In this document: positions 43,581-53,620 of the stretch, one piece after another
Position numbering within the stretch: position 1 is the first letter of the stretch
How the letters are laid out: each line of letters starts with the position of its first letter
Source of the DNA: Aureisphaera galaxeae
GTDB lineage: Bacteria > Bacteroidota > Bacteroidia > Flavobacteriales > Flavobacteriaceae
Direction: 5' to 3'
DNA length: 64,000 nt
Assembly: GCF_028561275.1 (NCBI RefSeq)
Contig: NZ_JAQQTF010000004.1
Location: 992,001-1,056,000 of the forward strand
Position numbers and translations under genes: made by a program
The notes under the pieces: generated by a model
What the model was told of the DNA's origin: nothing
The model's database searches: none
The model's input: only the letters and a program-made list of their open reading frames with translations

Positions 43581-44013
43581 TAGACGAATTACCCATTTCA
43601 TTGGTTTTTGGGCACTAAGTTTATTCATAAACCTAATTGAAAGCTTCATTCTTTATAGCGGTACTCACTATAAAACCAAGTTCTCAATTTTATATGCTGA
43701 ATTTCATACATTCATAACCATAGGATGGTTGTGGTTTCTACCCATTTTGTTGCTAATGGTTAACCGTATATATGAAAGAAAGCTCTTAAGGATACTTATT
43801 TGCTTTACACCATGGTTATTGTGCGGTGTTTATTATGGTGTGCTCTGGGCTAATCAGACACAAGAAATTGATTTCAGACTATTTGCAGGTTATTTTTATA
43901 GATATCCCTATTGTTTTGACATCATCTTATCTATTCTTATTGCATCTATAATAAAGGTCATTCGGATGGAAAGGAAAATAAAAAAAGCTCCTAAGACTAC
44001 CTCCGTTTCATAA
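43570..44013 (+). CDS. Small membrane protein of unknown function
   Basis: From the ATG at 43570 it has 147 residues; an ATG at 43552 is in frame but lies deeper in the preceding gene. Four membrane helices (about 8-28, 45-65, 72-90, 110-130) and a basic tail. No family recognised. Coding overlaps the hairpin at 43983. Confidence 0.65.
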   Translation: MINSRRITHFIGFWALSLFINLIESFILYSGTHYKTKFSILYAEFHTFITIGWLWFLPILLLMVNRIYERKLLRILICFTPWLLCGVYYGVLWANQTQEIDFRLFAGYFYRYPYCFDIILSILIASIIKVIRMERKIKKAPKTTSVS

Positions 44014-44034
44014 GAGGTCCGCCAAGAAGCTTTT
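43983..44034. terminator. Nested hairpin between convergent genes
   Basis: Outer stem AAAAGCT/AGCTTTT and inner stem ACCTC (43999-44003) / GAGGT (44014-44018). T-rich flanks on both strands let it end the membrane protein transcript and the rny transcript. Confidence 0.55.
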
Positions 44035-44054
44035 AAATTATTGTTTCGTCTAAT

Positions 44055-45620
44055 CTATTTGGCGATGTTAACCGCACGGGTTTCGCGAATCACGGTAACC
44101 TTTACCTGTCCCGGATAAGTCATATCCGTTTGGATTTTCTGTGAAATTTCGAACGAAAGCTGTGCCGCTTTGTCGTCACTTACTTTTTCACTTTCCACGA
44201 TCACACGTAATTCCCTACCTGCCTGAATGGCGTAGGCTTTGTTTACACCGTTAAATCCAAAGGCAATGTCCTCTAGGTCTTTCAGTCGTTGTATGTAAGA
44301 ATCCAACACCTGACGTCTCGCTCCTGGACGTGCGCCACTAATGGCGTCGCACACCTGAACAATAGGAGATAACAGGTTATTCATTTCAATCTCGTCGTGG
44401 TGCGCTCCAATGGCATTACAAACATCGGCTTTCTCACCGTATTTCTCAGCCCACTGCATTCCAAGGATGGCGTGAGGGGTTTCTGTCTCCGCTTCCGGTA
44501 CTTTACCAATATCGTGTAGCAATCCCGCTCTTTTGGCAAGCTTCGCATTCAATCCCAATTCAGAAGCCATAACGCCACACAAACGAGCTACCTCTCTGGA
44601 GTGATGCAATAGGTTTTGACCGTATGAAGAACGATATCTCATTCTTCCAACGGCTTTAATCAGTTCTGGGTGAAGTCCATGAATTCCCAAATCGATCACG
44701 GTGCGCTTTCCTACTTCAATAATCTCTTCTTCGATTTGCTTGCGTGTTTTACGAACCACTTCTTCGATACGGGCCGGGTGGATTCTTCCATCCGTAACCA
44801 ATTTATGAAGGGACAATCTAGCAATTTCACGTCGTACAGAATCGAAACAGGAAAGAATGATCGCCTCGGGTGTATCGTCTACAATGATCTCTACTCCAGT
44901 AGCCGCTTCAATAGCTCTAATGTTACGTCCTTCCCTACCAATGATACGTCCCTTTACGTCATCACTTTCCAGGTTGAAAACAGACACACAGTTTTCGATC
45001 GCCTCTTCGGTTCCAATACGTTGAATGGTGTTTACAATCACCTTCTTGGCTTCTTGTTGTGCCGTCATCTTGGCCTCTTCCATAGCGGTTTGCACATAGG
45101 CCATGGCATCGGTTTTAGCTTCGCTCTTCAAGCTCTCAAGAAGTTGCGCCTTGGCATCTTCGGCAGAAAGTGAGGAGATAACCTCCAGCTGTTCGATTTG
45201 GCTTCGGTGCATCTTCTCTACTTCCGATTTCTTTTTATCAAGCACAGTAAGACGGTTGTCGTACTCTTTTAATTTGTGATCCAACTCGGAGTTGAGCTTT
45301 TTGTTTTTGGAAAGTTCGTTGGACACTTGGGACTCCTTATCGCGTGTACGCTTTTCGGCCTCTGCCATCTTCTTGTCACGGTTCAGGATTACTTTTTCGT
45401 GTTCGGCCTTGAGTTCGATGAACTTCTCCTTGGCCTGAAGTATTTTATCTTTTTTGAGTGCCTCGGCTTCACTTTTGGCTCCCTTCACAATAGAAGCTGC
45501 GTTCTTCTTGGCCGATTTTATCACTTGGGAAGCATTGCTTTTCTCCAGCATCTTCGCTATGATAAAACCAACGGCCAAACCTGCAACGGCGGCTATTGCG
45601 ATAGTAATTATATTGTCCAT
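44055..45620 (-). CDS. rny: Ribonuclease Y
   Basis: 521 residues. N-terminal membrane helix (1-22), long coiled coil (about 25-190), KH domain (about 210-270, with [13 protein letters not shown]) and HD domain (about 335-430, with LLHDIGK). RNase Y starts mRNA decay at the membrane. It follows the 6S RNA candidate on the same strand. Confidence 0.96.
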   Translation of the reverse strand: MDNIITIAIAAVAGLAVGFIIAKMLEKSNASQVIKSAKKNAASIVKGAKSEAEALKKDKILQAKEKFIELKAEHEKVILNRDKKMAEAEKRTRDKESQVSNELSKNKKLNSELDHKLKEYDNRLTVLDKKKSEVEKMHRSQIEQLEVISSLSAEDAKAQLLESLKSEAKTDAMAYVQTAMEEAKMTAQQEAKKVIVNTIQRIGTEEAIENCVSVFNLESDDVKGRIIGREGRNIRAIEAATGVEIIVDDTPEAIILSCFDSVRREIARLSLHKLVTDGRIHPARIEEVVRKTRKQIEEEIIEVGKRTVIDLGIHGLHPELIKAVGRMRYRSSYGQNLLHHSREVARLCGVMASELGLNAKLAKRAGLLHDIGKVPEAETETPHAILGMQWAEKYGEKADVCNAIGAHHDEIEMNNLLSPIVQVCDAISGARPGARRQVLDSYIQRLKDLEDIAFGFNGVNKAYAIQAGRELRVIVESEKVSDDKAAQLSFEISQKIQTDMTYPGQVKVTVIRETRAVNIAK

Positions 45621-45640
45621 ATAAGTTTAAGTTAGTGTAT

Positions 45641-45810
45641 AAAAAAAGCCTACACTAATATTGTGTTTTTGAATAAACTCCTTAAAACAAGTTTAGGGCT
45701 AACAAGCTGGTCAAGAATCCGCTCAAAGACGGCGCGCTTTTACAACTTCAACTCACCCTTTTTAAAGAATTCGTGTTGAGTTTACCAAAAAATAGTATTA
45801 ATGTAGGCAG
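45641..45810 (-). ncRNA. ssrS: 6S RNA candidate (6S-Flavo type)
   Basis: About 170 nt. Its ends pair in a 13-bp stem (GCCTACATTAATA with TATTAGTGTAGGC, positions 45796-45808 and 45648-45660, one wobble pair) and a run of seven T follows on the minus strand. A second stem inside (GGTAAACTC with GAGTTTATT) is separated by an unpaired bubble, then a third (CTTTAAAA with TTTTAAGG). A long, closed, bubble-bearing rod is how 6S RNA mimics an open promoter to bind RNA polymerase. In many bacteria ssrS lies beside zapA, as here. Confidence 0.7.
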
Positions 45811-45834
45811 TACCTTTATCTATTTTAAAGAACG

Positions 45835-46125
45835 TTATGCTAAATGATCTTGCAACAGATGATTTAAAGCCTCGAGCTTTTCTTCTATTTGCTGTTGGTC
45901 GTTCATTTTGTCTATTCCCCGTTGTTCTACTTGAGCGGCAAACTGTAGTGCGCACATGGCCAGTACATCCTGTTTATCCCGCACTGCGTAACTTTGCTCA
46001 AATCGTTTAATCATCTCCTCTATCTTCTTTGTGGCCTTTCGCAGCCCTTCTTCTTGGGCCGGATCGATGGTTAGTGGATAGACCCTATCCGCAATAGAGA
46101 GTTTAATCTTTAACGGGTTTGACAT
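45835..46125 (-). CDS. zapA: ZapA, cell division protein
   Basis: From the ATG at 46125 it has 96 residues; the frame is open up to an ATG at 46167 but the family starts with MSNPLKIKLSIADR. N-terminal ZapA fold, C-terminal coiled coil (about 55-90). It crosslinks FtsZ filaments at the ring. It lies 10 nt after the ZapB-like gene and 27 bp before the 6S RNA 5' end. Confidence 0.9.
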   Translation of the reverse strand: MSNPLKIKLSIADRVYPLTIDPAQEEGLRKATKKIEEMIKRFEQSYAVRDKQDVLAMCALQFAAQVEQRGIDKMNDQQQIEEKLEALNHLLQDHLA

Positions 46126-46135
46126 TATTTTTATG

Positions 46136-46426
46136 TTATTCGGAGAGTTGACTAATACATTGGTCAATTTCCCGAACTAAAGCATTTATTTTGAGTTTCG
46201 TATCTCGTTTATGTTGGTCGCTGCCAAGTAATGAATTTGCCAATTTCAACGATCCACACTTTTCTCGCCAGTGAGTCACCTCTTCCTGGGTTTTCTCGTT
46301 TAGCTCCTTTAAAACTGTTAACTCGGCTTCTAGTTTTTGGTTTTTATGCTTCAGCTTTTCATATCGATGAAGCAATTTACTAATTCTATTTTCTAGAGAA
46401 TCAACAATTTCAACAAGGTTGGACAT
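46136..46426 (-). CDS. Coiled-coil ZapB-like protein
   Basis: 96 residues, nearly all heptad repeat (about 5-60) with a basic/polar tail. The position directly upstream of zapA suggests a ZapB-type role bridging the division ring, but the sequence alone only shows a coiled coil. Confidence 0.75.
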   Translation of the reverse strand: MSNLVEIVDSLENRISKLLHRYEKLKHKNQKLEAELTVLKELNEKTQEEVTHWREKCGSLKLANSLLGSDQHKRDTKLKINALVREIDQCISQLSE

Positions 46427-46453
46427 TAACGGTTTTATTCAATACTTATTACA

Positions 46454-46484
46454 CAAAGTTAACATTGTAGCCCCAATATGCCAA
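46454..46484 (-). promoter_or_regulatory. Promoter of the zapB-like/zapA unit
   Basis: On the minus strand TTG (46484-46482), 20-bp spacer, TAACTTTG (46461-46454), a perfect -7 box. Confidence 0.65.
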
Positions 46485-46490
46485 CAGTTT

Positions 46491-46522
46491 TTGCCTTTTT
46501 TTTGTATTATTGATTAGGTTTG
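46491..46522 (+). promoter_or_regulatory. Promoter of the M23 peptidase gene
   Basis: TTG (46491-46493), 21-bp spacer, TAGGTTTG (46515-46522), a perfect -7 box; back to back with the zapB-like promoter. Confidence 0.65.
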
Positions 46523-46570
46523 CAATATTTTTTGAATCTCCCCTTTAATTTATAGACAATTAGAATTTTT

Positions 46571-48259
46571 ATGAGATCTTATTTCTTGCTTTTACTCCTT
46601 TTTGGGATTCAAATCCATGCACAAAATGTCCCCACCGATTATTTTGACAATCCGCTTGACATTCCCTTGATCCTTTCGGGGAACTTTGGCGAACTACGAA
46701 GTAACCATTTTCACAGCGGCCTCGACATTAAAACACAACAACGACGGGGGCTTCCCATTTACGCTCCTGCCGATGGTTATGTGAAGCGAATTAAAGTAGC
46801 CCACTACGGATACGGAAAGGCCCTTTACATCACACACCCCAATGGTTACAATACCGTGTATGCGCATTTAGATGCCTATGCGGGCGCCATTCAAGAGTAT
46901 GTGAAAAAGAAACAGTACGAAAAGGAAGAGTTTCAAATTGAACTATTTCCCGAACCTGAAGTGCTTCCCGTTTCCAAGGGAGATATCATTGGATATACCG
47001 GAAACACAGGAAGTAGTGGTGGTCCACACCTGCATTACGAGATTCGTGATGCCTCTTCCCGACCTATGAACCCTATGCTTTTTGGGATCAATATTGCAGA
47101 CAATAAAGATCCTTTGGTCAATGCTATTATGGTGTATCCTTCCGGTGAAGATGCCCATGTAAATGGTTCACAAAAGCCACAAAAACTGCGCTTAACCAAG
47201 CAAAAGGATGGTTCTTATCGAGCTGAGGGTATAGAAGCCTTAGGCACTCTTGGCTTCGGAGTATCCACCAACGACCAGCACGACGGGGCATCCAACAAGA
47301 ACGGTTCCTATATTATCACTGCTTTCTTCAACGGAGAGGAAACCTATAAGGTACAATTCAACCGTTTTTCCTTTTCCGAAACCCGTTACTTGAATCGCTA
47401 TATCGACTATGGATACTACAAAAAGAACAAAGTAAGGGTTCAGAAATTATTCCGTGAGCCCAACAATCCACTGAGTGTTATCATCAATGAAGTGGGTAAA
47501 GGCTATGTTTCGGTAGAAGATGGCTTCTCTTCTGTATTCCGAATAGAAATACTCGACTTTCAGAAAAACAAAACCGTGGTTACCATTCCGGTCACTGGAA
47601 AACAACAAGAGATCACAGATCCATTGGTGATGGATGAGAACTTAGATTTTGTGGTTCACAATCAAGGGAACTCCATTACCAAAGGAAAATTCAGCATTTA
47701 CATTCCAGCAGAAAGCCTCTACGAGGATACGTATTTGAATATTCAAGCCGACGTAGATACGCTTAAGCTCCATGAAGACGTGGTCCCCTTACACAAAAAC
47801 ATGACGCTTTCCTTCGATGCTTCCAACTACACCAAAGAAGACATGGGGAAATTGTATATAGGAAGATATAACTACAACAAGCCTCCTATATACTATACAA
47901 CGTATCGCAACGGAAAGAAACTTTCGGCCAAGACCCGAAGGTTTGGCACCTACGTATTGGGTAGAGATACCATTGCCCCTACCATTGAACCTGCCAACTT
48001 TCAGGATGAAAAATGGATTAGCAAGAATGAAACGCTCATATTGAAAATTGAAGATGATGCCAGTGGTATCGGCACCTACAGGGCTACAATAAACGGAAAA
48101 TTCATTCTCACAGAATATGATTACAAAAAAGACGTTTTAGTTTATGATTTCGACGATAATATCATCACCGAAGCCGAAAACAAATTGAAAGTAATTGTCG
48201 TGGATAATGTGGGAAATAGTACTACATTTGAAGCAACTTTTTTCAGAAAACAACTATAA
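46571..48259 (+). CDS. Exported M23 (LytM) metallopeptidase
   Basis: 562 residues: signal peptide (ends HAQ), then an M23 domain (about 35-165) with the zinc motif H48-S-G-L-D52 and H153-L-H155. A beta-rich C-terminal region of about 390 residues follows (Ig-like segments). It would cleave peptide crosslinks in the cell wall, in the periplasm, during growth or division. All zinc ligands are intact. Likely co-transcribed with the TonB receptor 9 nt downstream. Confidence 0.93.
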   Translation: MRSYFLLLLLFGIQIHAQNVPTDYFDNPLDIPLILSGNFGELRSNHFHSGLDIKTQQRRGLPIYAPADGYVKRIKVAHYGYGKALYITHPNGYNTVYAHLDAYAGAIQEYVKKKQYEKEEFQIELFPEPEVLPVSKGDIIGYTGNTGSSGGPHLHYEIRDASSRPMNPMLFGINIADNKDPLVNAIMVYPSGEDAHVNGSQKPQKLRLTKQKDGSYRAEGIEALGTLGFGVSTNDQHDGASNKNGSYIITAFFNGEETYKVQFNRFSFSETRYLNRYIDYGYYKKNKVRVQKLFREPNNPLSVIINEVGKGYVSVEDGFSSVFRIEILDFQKNKTVVTIPVTGKQQEITDPLVMDENLDFVVHNQGNSITKGKFSIYIPAESLYEDTYLNIQADVDTLKLHEDVVPLHKNMTLSFDASNYTKEDMGKLYIGRYNYNKPPIYYTTYRNGKKLSAKTRRFGTYVLGRDTIAPTIEPANFQDEKWISKNETLILKIEDDASGIGTYRATINGKFILTEYDYKKDVLVYDFDDNIITEAENKLKVIVVDNVGNSTTFEATFFRKQL

Positions 48260-48268
48260 TATTCGCTT

Positions 48269-50731
48269 TTGAAAACAAAATATTTACTGCCGCAGCTATT
48301 CTTCTTACTATTTATTGGATTTGTTCAAGCACAGACAGCCACTGTGAGAGGGATTATTCTCGACGAAAATAATCAACCGCTAAACGGCGTAAATGTAATT
48401 GCAGGCGAAACGGGAACACAAACCGACCTTAACGGTGCGTATGTGTTAGAAATACCTGCAAATCAAAACGTAGTTATCACCTACTCCTATTTAGGACTGA
48501 AGGACGCGCAGCTTACCATTTCCTTGGCCGCTAATGAAGATTATGAGTTCAATCCATCTCTACAAGTAGATGTGGAACAGTTTGGTGAAGTCGTCATCGA
48601 TGCCAAGAAGCGGAAACGGGTTGAAGGTATTACCTCAATTAGTCCGGAAGCCGTTCGGCGTATTCCCGGAGCCAATGCGGGGGTAGAAAATGTACTTACT
48701 TCCCTTCCAGGGGTAAGCAATAACAATGAATTGAGTACCCAATATTCGGTGCGTGGAGGTAACTACGACGAAAATTTGGTATATGTAAACGAAATCGAAG
48801 TATACCGCCCTTTCCTTATCCGTAGCGGACAACAGGAAGGGCTGAGCTTTGTAAATCCCGACCTAACTTCCAGTGTAGATTTCTCTGCAGGAGGGTTTCA
48901 GGCCAAATATGGAGACAAGCTTTCTTCGGTATTGGATATTACCTATCGACAGCCCACAGGGTTCGAGGCTTCGGTAGACGCCAGTCTTTTAGGTGCTAGT
49001 GCTTCTCTAGGAGGCAAATCGGCCAACGGACGCCTTACGGGTATCGTTGGACTCCGTTATCGCGATAACAGCTTGTTCGTAGACGCCAAGCAAACGGAAA
49101 CCAACTTCCGCCCTACTTTCGCAGATGCACAAACGTACTTCACATACAAATTCAGTAATAAATTTGAATTAGGCGTATTGGGTAATATCTCTGTGAACGA
49201 TTACCAATATGAGCCTTTAACGAGACAAACCAACTTCGGAACCATTACCGACCCTGTGGCCTTATTGGTATTTTATGAAGGCCAAGAAGAAGACCGTTAT
49301 AATACCTATTTCGGAGCGCTGAAGGGAACTTATGTGCCTTCAGAAAACTATACAGCCAAGTTCATTGGATCTATCTACCAGACCACAGAACAGGAATATT
49401 TCGACATTCAAGCCCGCTACTTGTTAGGACAGGTAAATACGAATATTGGTGATGAAGATTTGGGAGAAGTAGAGTTTGCCGAAGGAATTGGAAGTCAATT
49501 AACCCATGCCCGTAACGATCTGGATGCACTTATCGTGAATGCACAACACCGTGGGACTCTAAATATTGACGATCACATCATAGAATATGGCGTAAAATAC
49601 ACCCATGAAGATATTAGAGACCGTGTGCAAGAGTTCGAAGTAATCGATTCTGCCGGATTCTCCATTCGACCTCCTGTTCTCGATTTACCGAACAATGAAC
49701 CTTACGTGCCTTACGATGCACCTATTGTTCCCTTTTCATCGATTCGGGCACAGAACAATGCGAAGATCGACCGTATTTCTGGATTTGCCCAGTGGAGTAA
49801 GCTTACCAATATTGGGGAAAGTGAACTTTGGTTAAATGCTGGGGTGCGTTCACAAAACTGGACGGTGAGCGGCGATGGTATCCAAAGTAAGACACAAACG
49901 GTAGTAAGCCCAAGAGCCCAAGTAACGTTGAAGCCCAATTGGGACATGGACATGCTCTTCCGTCTTTCTGGGGGACTGTACCACCAACCTCCCTTCTATC
50001 GAGAGCTAAGGGATTCTACCGGAACGGTTAGACCTGGAGTAAAAGCCCAGCAATCCATTCATGTGGTATTGGGGAATGATTACAGTTTCGACCTCTGGGG
50101 ACGTGCATTTACCTTGAACAGCGAGGTATACTATAAGAAATTGACGGATGTGAACCCATATACGATCGAAAACGTCCGGATCCGATACCGAGCCCGAAAC
50201 AATGCCGAAGCCTATGCCTATGGACTAGATCTACGCCTTGCCGGAGAATTTGTTCCCGGTACTGAGAGCTGGGTGAGTTTTGGGTATTTGAAAACAGAAG
50301 AAAACATTGATGATCGGGGCTATATTGCTAGGCCTACAGATCAACGTCTGAAGTTTGGAGTGCTATTTCAGGATTACGTAAAGGTAATTCCTGACTTGAA
50401 GGCTTATTTGAACCTTGTATACAATACAGGACTTCCTGGAGGCTCCCCTAGCTATGCAGACCCTTACGATTTCCAAACCCGACTGCGGGACTACAGGCGT
50501 GCCGATTTAGGGGTAAACTATGTGCTTATACATGATAAAAAACGCAAGGATAGTGGGCTGTTCAAACCCTTTAAGGAGTTGACTATTGGTGCAGAGATCT
50601 TCAATATCTTCGATGTACAAAACTCCATTACCAACACCTTCGTAAGGGACGTATACACCAAAGTACAGTACGCCATCCCTAACTTCTTAACGCCAAGGGT
50701 ATTTAATGTTCGGGTAACCGCGAAGTTCTAG
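48269..50731 (+). CDS. TonB-dependent receptor with carboxypeptidase-regulatory-like domain
   Basis: 820 residues. Signal peptide, CarboxypepD_reg-like domain (about 22-105, ATVRGIILDENNQPLNGVNV), plug (about 115-225, with SVRGGNYDENLVYVNEIEVY), and a 22-strand barrel ending in a Phe (VRVTAKF). This is the general SusC/FecA-like class in Bacteroidota; no SusD partner follows, so the ligand is unknown. Start codon is TTG (48269); no ATG lies near. Confidence 0.9.
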   Translation: MKTKYLLPQLFFLLFIGFVQAQTATVRGIILDENNQPLNGVNVIAGETGTQTDLNGAYVLEIPANQNVVITYSYLGLKDAQLTISLAANEDYEFNPSLQVDVEQFGEVVIDAKKRKRVEGITSISPEAVRRIPGANAGVENVLTSLPGVSNNNELSTQYSVRGGNYDENLVYVNEIEVYRPFLIRSGQQEGLSFVNPDLTSSVDFSAGGFQAKYGDKLSSVLDITYRQPTGFEASVDASLLGASASLGGKSANGRLTGIVGLRYRDNSLFVDAKQTETNFRPTFADAQTYFTYKFSNKFELGVLGNISVNDYQYEPLTRQTNFGTITDPVALLVFYEGQEEDRYNTYFGALKGTYVPSENYTAKFIGSIYQTTEQEYFDIQARYLLGQVNTNIGDEDLGEVEFAEGIGSQLTHARNDLDALIVNAQHRGTLNIDDHIIEYGVKYTHEDIRDRVQEFEVIDSAGFSIRPPVLDLPNNEPYVPYDAPIVPFSSIRAQNNAKIDRISGFAQWSKLTNIGESELWLNAGVRSQNWTVSGDGIQSKTQTVVSPRAQVTLKPNWDMDMLFRLSGGLYHQPPFYRELRDSTGTVRPGVKAQQSIHVVLGNDYSFDLWGRAFTLNSEVYYKKLTDVNPYTIENVRIRYRARNNAEAYAYGLDLRLAGEFVPGTESWVSFGYLKTEENIDDRGYIARPTDQRLKFGVLFQDYVKVIPDLKAYLNLVYNTGLPGGSPSYADPYDFQTRLRDYRRADLGVNYVLIHDKKRKDSGLFKPFKELTIGAEIFNIFDVQNSITNTFVRDVYTKVQYAIPNFLTPRVFNVRVTAKF

Positions 50732-51876
50732 GAGTTTACGAACTCGCTAAGCACCTCTACAACGTAGTCAATTTCTTCCTTGTTATTGAAACTGGAGAAG
50801 GATAAACGAAGGGAAGGTTTTTTTCTGTCCTCTTCAGAAAGAATGGCATTCAATACATGCGATCCTCCTGTACTACCACTTTGACAAGCACTTCCTTGAG
50901 AGCAAGCAATTCCTTTTAAATCCATTTGGAATAGTAGCATCATTCCTTTTTCGGGAGTTACTGGCAAGCACACATTTAGCAAGGTATACGTACTTCTTTC
51001 GTTATCATCGCAAGAACCGTTAAACGAAACTCCTTCTATTTTCGAGCTAAGTTCAGCCTTGAAGTAGTTTTTCAAATCGGTAATATAGGCTTTTTCTTCC
51101 GCTAAGTTTTGATAGGATATTTTCAAGGCTTCGGCCATACCCGCAATAGCGTATACTGCTTCTGTACCGGCTCTTAGGCCTCTTTCCTGTGCGCCACCAT
51201 AGATCAAAGACTTTAACCCTGTATTCTTGCGTATAAAGGCAAAACCGGCTCCTTTAGGTCCGTGGAACTTGTGAGCAGCAACCGCGGCAAAATCGATCGG
51301 GATTTCTTCAAAATCCAACTCAAAATGCCCAACACTCTGTACTGTATCACTATGGAACAGCGCATCGTATTCTTTGCATAGTAACGCGGTACGCTTAATG
51401 TCTAAGATATTCCCTACTTCATTGTTCACATGCATTAAACTCACCAAGGTCTTTTTGGAAGTATCTTTCAGTAGATTTTCCAAATCCTCGTAATCCACAT
51501 GCCCACAATCTTCCAAATTCACGTAAGAAACCTCAATACCATATTTAGCTTCTAACTCTTCGATGGTATGCAATACAGCGTGATGTTCAATTTTACTGGA
51601 AATAATGCGCTCTACCCCCAAATCACGTACACAGCTATTTAGGATAAGATTGTCCGCTTCGGTCCCTCCAGAAGTAAAAATAATCTCACCGGCGGCTACA
51701 TTTAGATGCTTCGCAATGTCTTTTCTGCAATTTTCAAGTAAAGATTTAGCTGACCTTCCGTAAGAATGTGTAGATGAGGGGTTTCCGTATTCAACTTTTA
51801 GCGCTTCCGTCATACAGTAAATCACTTCGTTACGAAGCTTGGTTGTAGCGGCGCTGTCGAAATATACTTTTTTCAT
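50728..51876 (-). CDS. Cysteine desulfurase (NifS/IscS type)
   Basis: 382 residues, fold-type I PLP enzyme with the PLP Lys203 (AAHKFHGPKGAG), FTSGGTEADN, and the mobile Cys loop near Cys331. It takes sulfur from cysteine for Fe-S clusters or tRNA thiolation. No Isc/Suf genes adjoin. Its stop interlocks with that of the TonB receptor gene. Confidence 0.93.
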   Translation of the reverse strand: MKKVYFDSAATTKLRNEVIYCMTEALKVEYGNPSSTHSYGRSAKSLLENCRKDIAKHLNVAAGEIIFTSGGTEADNLILNSCVRDLGVERIISSKIEHHAVLHTIEELEAKYGIEVSYVNLEDCGHVDYEDLENLLKDTSKKTLVSLMHVNNEVGNILDIKRTALLCKEYDALFHSDTVQSVGHFELDFEEIPIDFAAVAAHKFHGPKGAGFAFIRKNTGLKSLIYGGAQERGLRAGTEAVYAIAGMAEALKISYQNLAEEKAYITDLKNYFKAELSSKIEGVSFNGSCDDNERSTYTLLNVCLPVTPEKGMMLLFQMDLKGIACSQGSACQSGSTGGSHVLNAILSEEDRKKPSLRLSFSSFNNKEEIDYVVEVLSEFVNS

Positions 51877-51980
51877 AAGGGGTTAGAAGCTTGGTTTGTT
51901 TTTTGTTGAATTTGGGCAAAAATACATATTAAAATATTTATCCGTTGGTAGTATTAGAAAAGAATGTGTTTCTTTGTGCT

Positions 51981-52889
51981 ATGTCAAACATTTTGGTAAG
52001 ATTCCGACTACTTTTTTGGGCCTTTATTTTGGGCTTTTTTTCATGGAGTTGTAATGATGGGGATGTCATTGTTACTTCTTTTGATTTTGATGATAGTACT
52101 TTGCAGGATTGCGGTGAAGCGGGAGGTTATGTTTTCTTCAAAATCAATTCGGGAAGTACCGAAACTATTTCCTTGCGATTGGGCACCAGCGATCAGTTGT
52201 TTTTGGAGTCTGGAACACGGACATTTACCTTAGACGCTTCCACAAACTTTGTGAACTACCGTATTTTCAATAGTACGGTGACCAATACCTATTTCTGTAA
52301 TGAAGTGCCTCCCTCCGATCCATCCATCTCTATAGAATATTTTGGAAACGCCGGAACGGCCTCTTTGACCACGGTTACGGGGCTCGACGATGATGATTCT
52401 ATTGTTTTTGTGGCTTCTGAGGATAATATGGAAGAAGGTACTGGCGATTTGGACAACGACGGAATTCCCAATTTTTATGATAACGACGATGATGGTGACA
52501 ATGTCCCTACCGCTTCCGAAATAGGCGGAGACCCTGATAATCCTAGGGATACCGATGGTGATGGCACACCGGATTATTTGGATATAGACGACGATGGCGA
52601 TGGGGTACTAACCCGTTACGAAGCCAATGGAACCCTAGATCCTTTGAGCTACAGCACAGACACCTCTGGAGTACCCAATTACCTTAACGACAACATCTCA
52701 GACTCGGTTGTTGTTGATCAATTTAGGGAGCATTCCTATAACTTCAACAGCAACATGACATTGCTTATCAATAACCTGATTTTGGTGAATGGTGATGAGC
52801 AAATCACCTTCGAAACTTTCGATATGGGCAATATCGATGATATCCTAACGGGAATTATTACGGTAACGCCTGATTTTCCAGAGAATTAA
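51981..52889 (+). CDS. Lipoprotein with thrombospondin type 3 calcium repeats
   Basis: From the ATG at 51981 (302 residues) the protein starts with a lipoprotein signal (SWSC, Cys24); a TTG at 51945 is in frame but would give a poorer start. The middle (about 153-213) is a chain of D-x-D-x-D-G repeats ([26 protein letters not shown]) that bind calcium, as in many Bacteroidota surface proteins. Flanking parts are beta-rich. Role unknown; no T9SS domain. Confidence 0.82.
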   Translation: MSNILVRFRLLFWAFILGFFSWSCNDGDVIVTSFDFDDSTLQDCGEAGGYVFFKINSGSTETISLRLGTSDQLFLESGTRTFTLDASTNFVNYRIFNSTVTNTYFCNEVPPSDPSISIEYFGNAGTASLTTVTGLDDDDSIVFVASEDNMEEGTGDLDNDGIPNFYDNDDDGDNVPTASEIGGDPDNPRDTDGDGTPDYLDIDDDGDGVLTRYEANGTLDPLSYSTDTSGVPNYLNDNISDSVVVDQFREHSYNFNSNMTLLINNLILVNGDEQITFETFDMGNIDDILTGIITVTPDFPEN

Positions 52890-53437
52890 GGCTTTTTGTT
52901 CTGATAGACATACACTTCTATCGCCCCTCTTCCATATTTCTGAAAATCCGCGTCATAGTATTTGATGTTATCATATCTATGGAAAAGGTATTCCAATTCA
53001 GCTCGGAGCACGCCCTCACCCACTCCATGGATAAATACAACTTTTTGAATGCGCTTTGAAATGGCAAAATCCAACTGCCTTTTGGCCGTGTCCACCTGTA
53101 ATGAAAGCATATCATAATTGGACATTCCTTTAGAAGACTTCACCAGTTGATGGATATGCAGGTCCACTTCCATAGCAGGAAGGGTTCTTTCCTTGGGTTT
53201 TATACGTTTGGTTTTGGAGCGTTTTTGGCCCTCTTTTTCCAAAATAATGACAGAAATTTTGTCAATGTCAATATTTTTGTCAATTGGTGTATTTTTCTGG
53301 CTAACAACAAGTTCCGATCTCGAGAAATTCATCTCGAACCCATCTTCGGTAGTTATAGTAACGTCATCTCCTGCTATTTTCGTTACCATCCCAGCAATAG
53401 TGTCATCTAAGACAAATACATGATCTCCAATTTTCAT
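52886..53437 (-). CDS. Smr-domain protein
   Basis: 183 residues: an N-terminal beta-barrel part (about 1-50) and a C-terminal Smr domain (about 88-180) with the VDLHIHQL start and HGVGEGVLR that mark nuclease-like MutS2 tails. The MutS2 ATPase is absent. It could nick RNA or DNA. Stop interlocks with the lipoprotein gene. Confidence 0.9.
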   Translation of the reverse strand: MKIGDHVFVLDDTIAGMVTKIAGDDVTITTEDGFEMNFSRSELVVSQKNTPIDKNIDIDKISVIILEKEGQKRSKTKRIKPKERTLPAMEVDLHIHQLVKSSKGMSNYDMLSLQVDTAKRQLDFAISKRIQKVVFIHGVGEGVLRAELEYLFHRYDNIKYYDADFQKYGRGAIEVYVYQNKKP

Positions 53438-53531
53438 AGGTCAAAGGTGCATAAATTGTATGAATATTTAATCGGATAAATATGTTTTTCGTCGAAATTT
53501 AAATCCAAAGCAACGGAAATTTCGTACAATA

Positions 53532-53565
53532 TTGTGTAGCCATTTAAAAAAAAAGTCTATTTTTA
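53532..53565 (+). promoter_or_regulatory. Promoter of the large T9SS protein gene
   Basis: TTG (53532-53534), 23-bp spacer, TATTTTTA (53558-53565), one base off TAnnTTTG. Confidence 0.5.
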
Positions 53566-53620
53566 CATCAATATGTTGATAGTTACCCCCATAACTATCT
53601 TCCTTTTAAACATAAAAAGT

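Noticed and set aside
44670-45173. Plus-strand 167-codon frame within rny
   Set aside because: Antisense shadow of the KH/HD coding region; composition follows the rny codons.
45641-45810. tmRNA instead of 6S RNA
   Set aside because: Too short, no tRNA-like end with a CCA-adjacent T arm and no tag-peptide frame.
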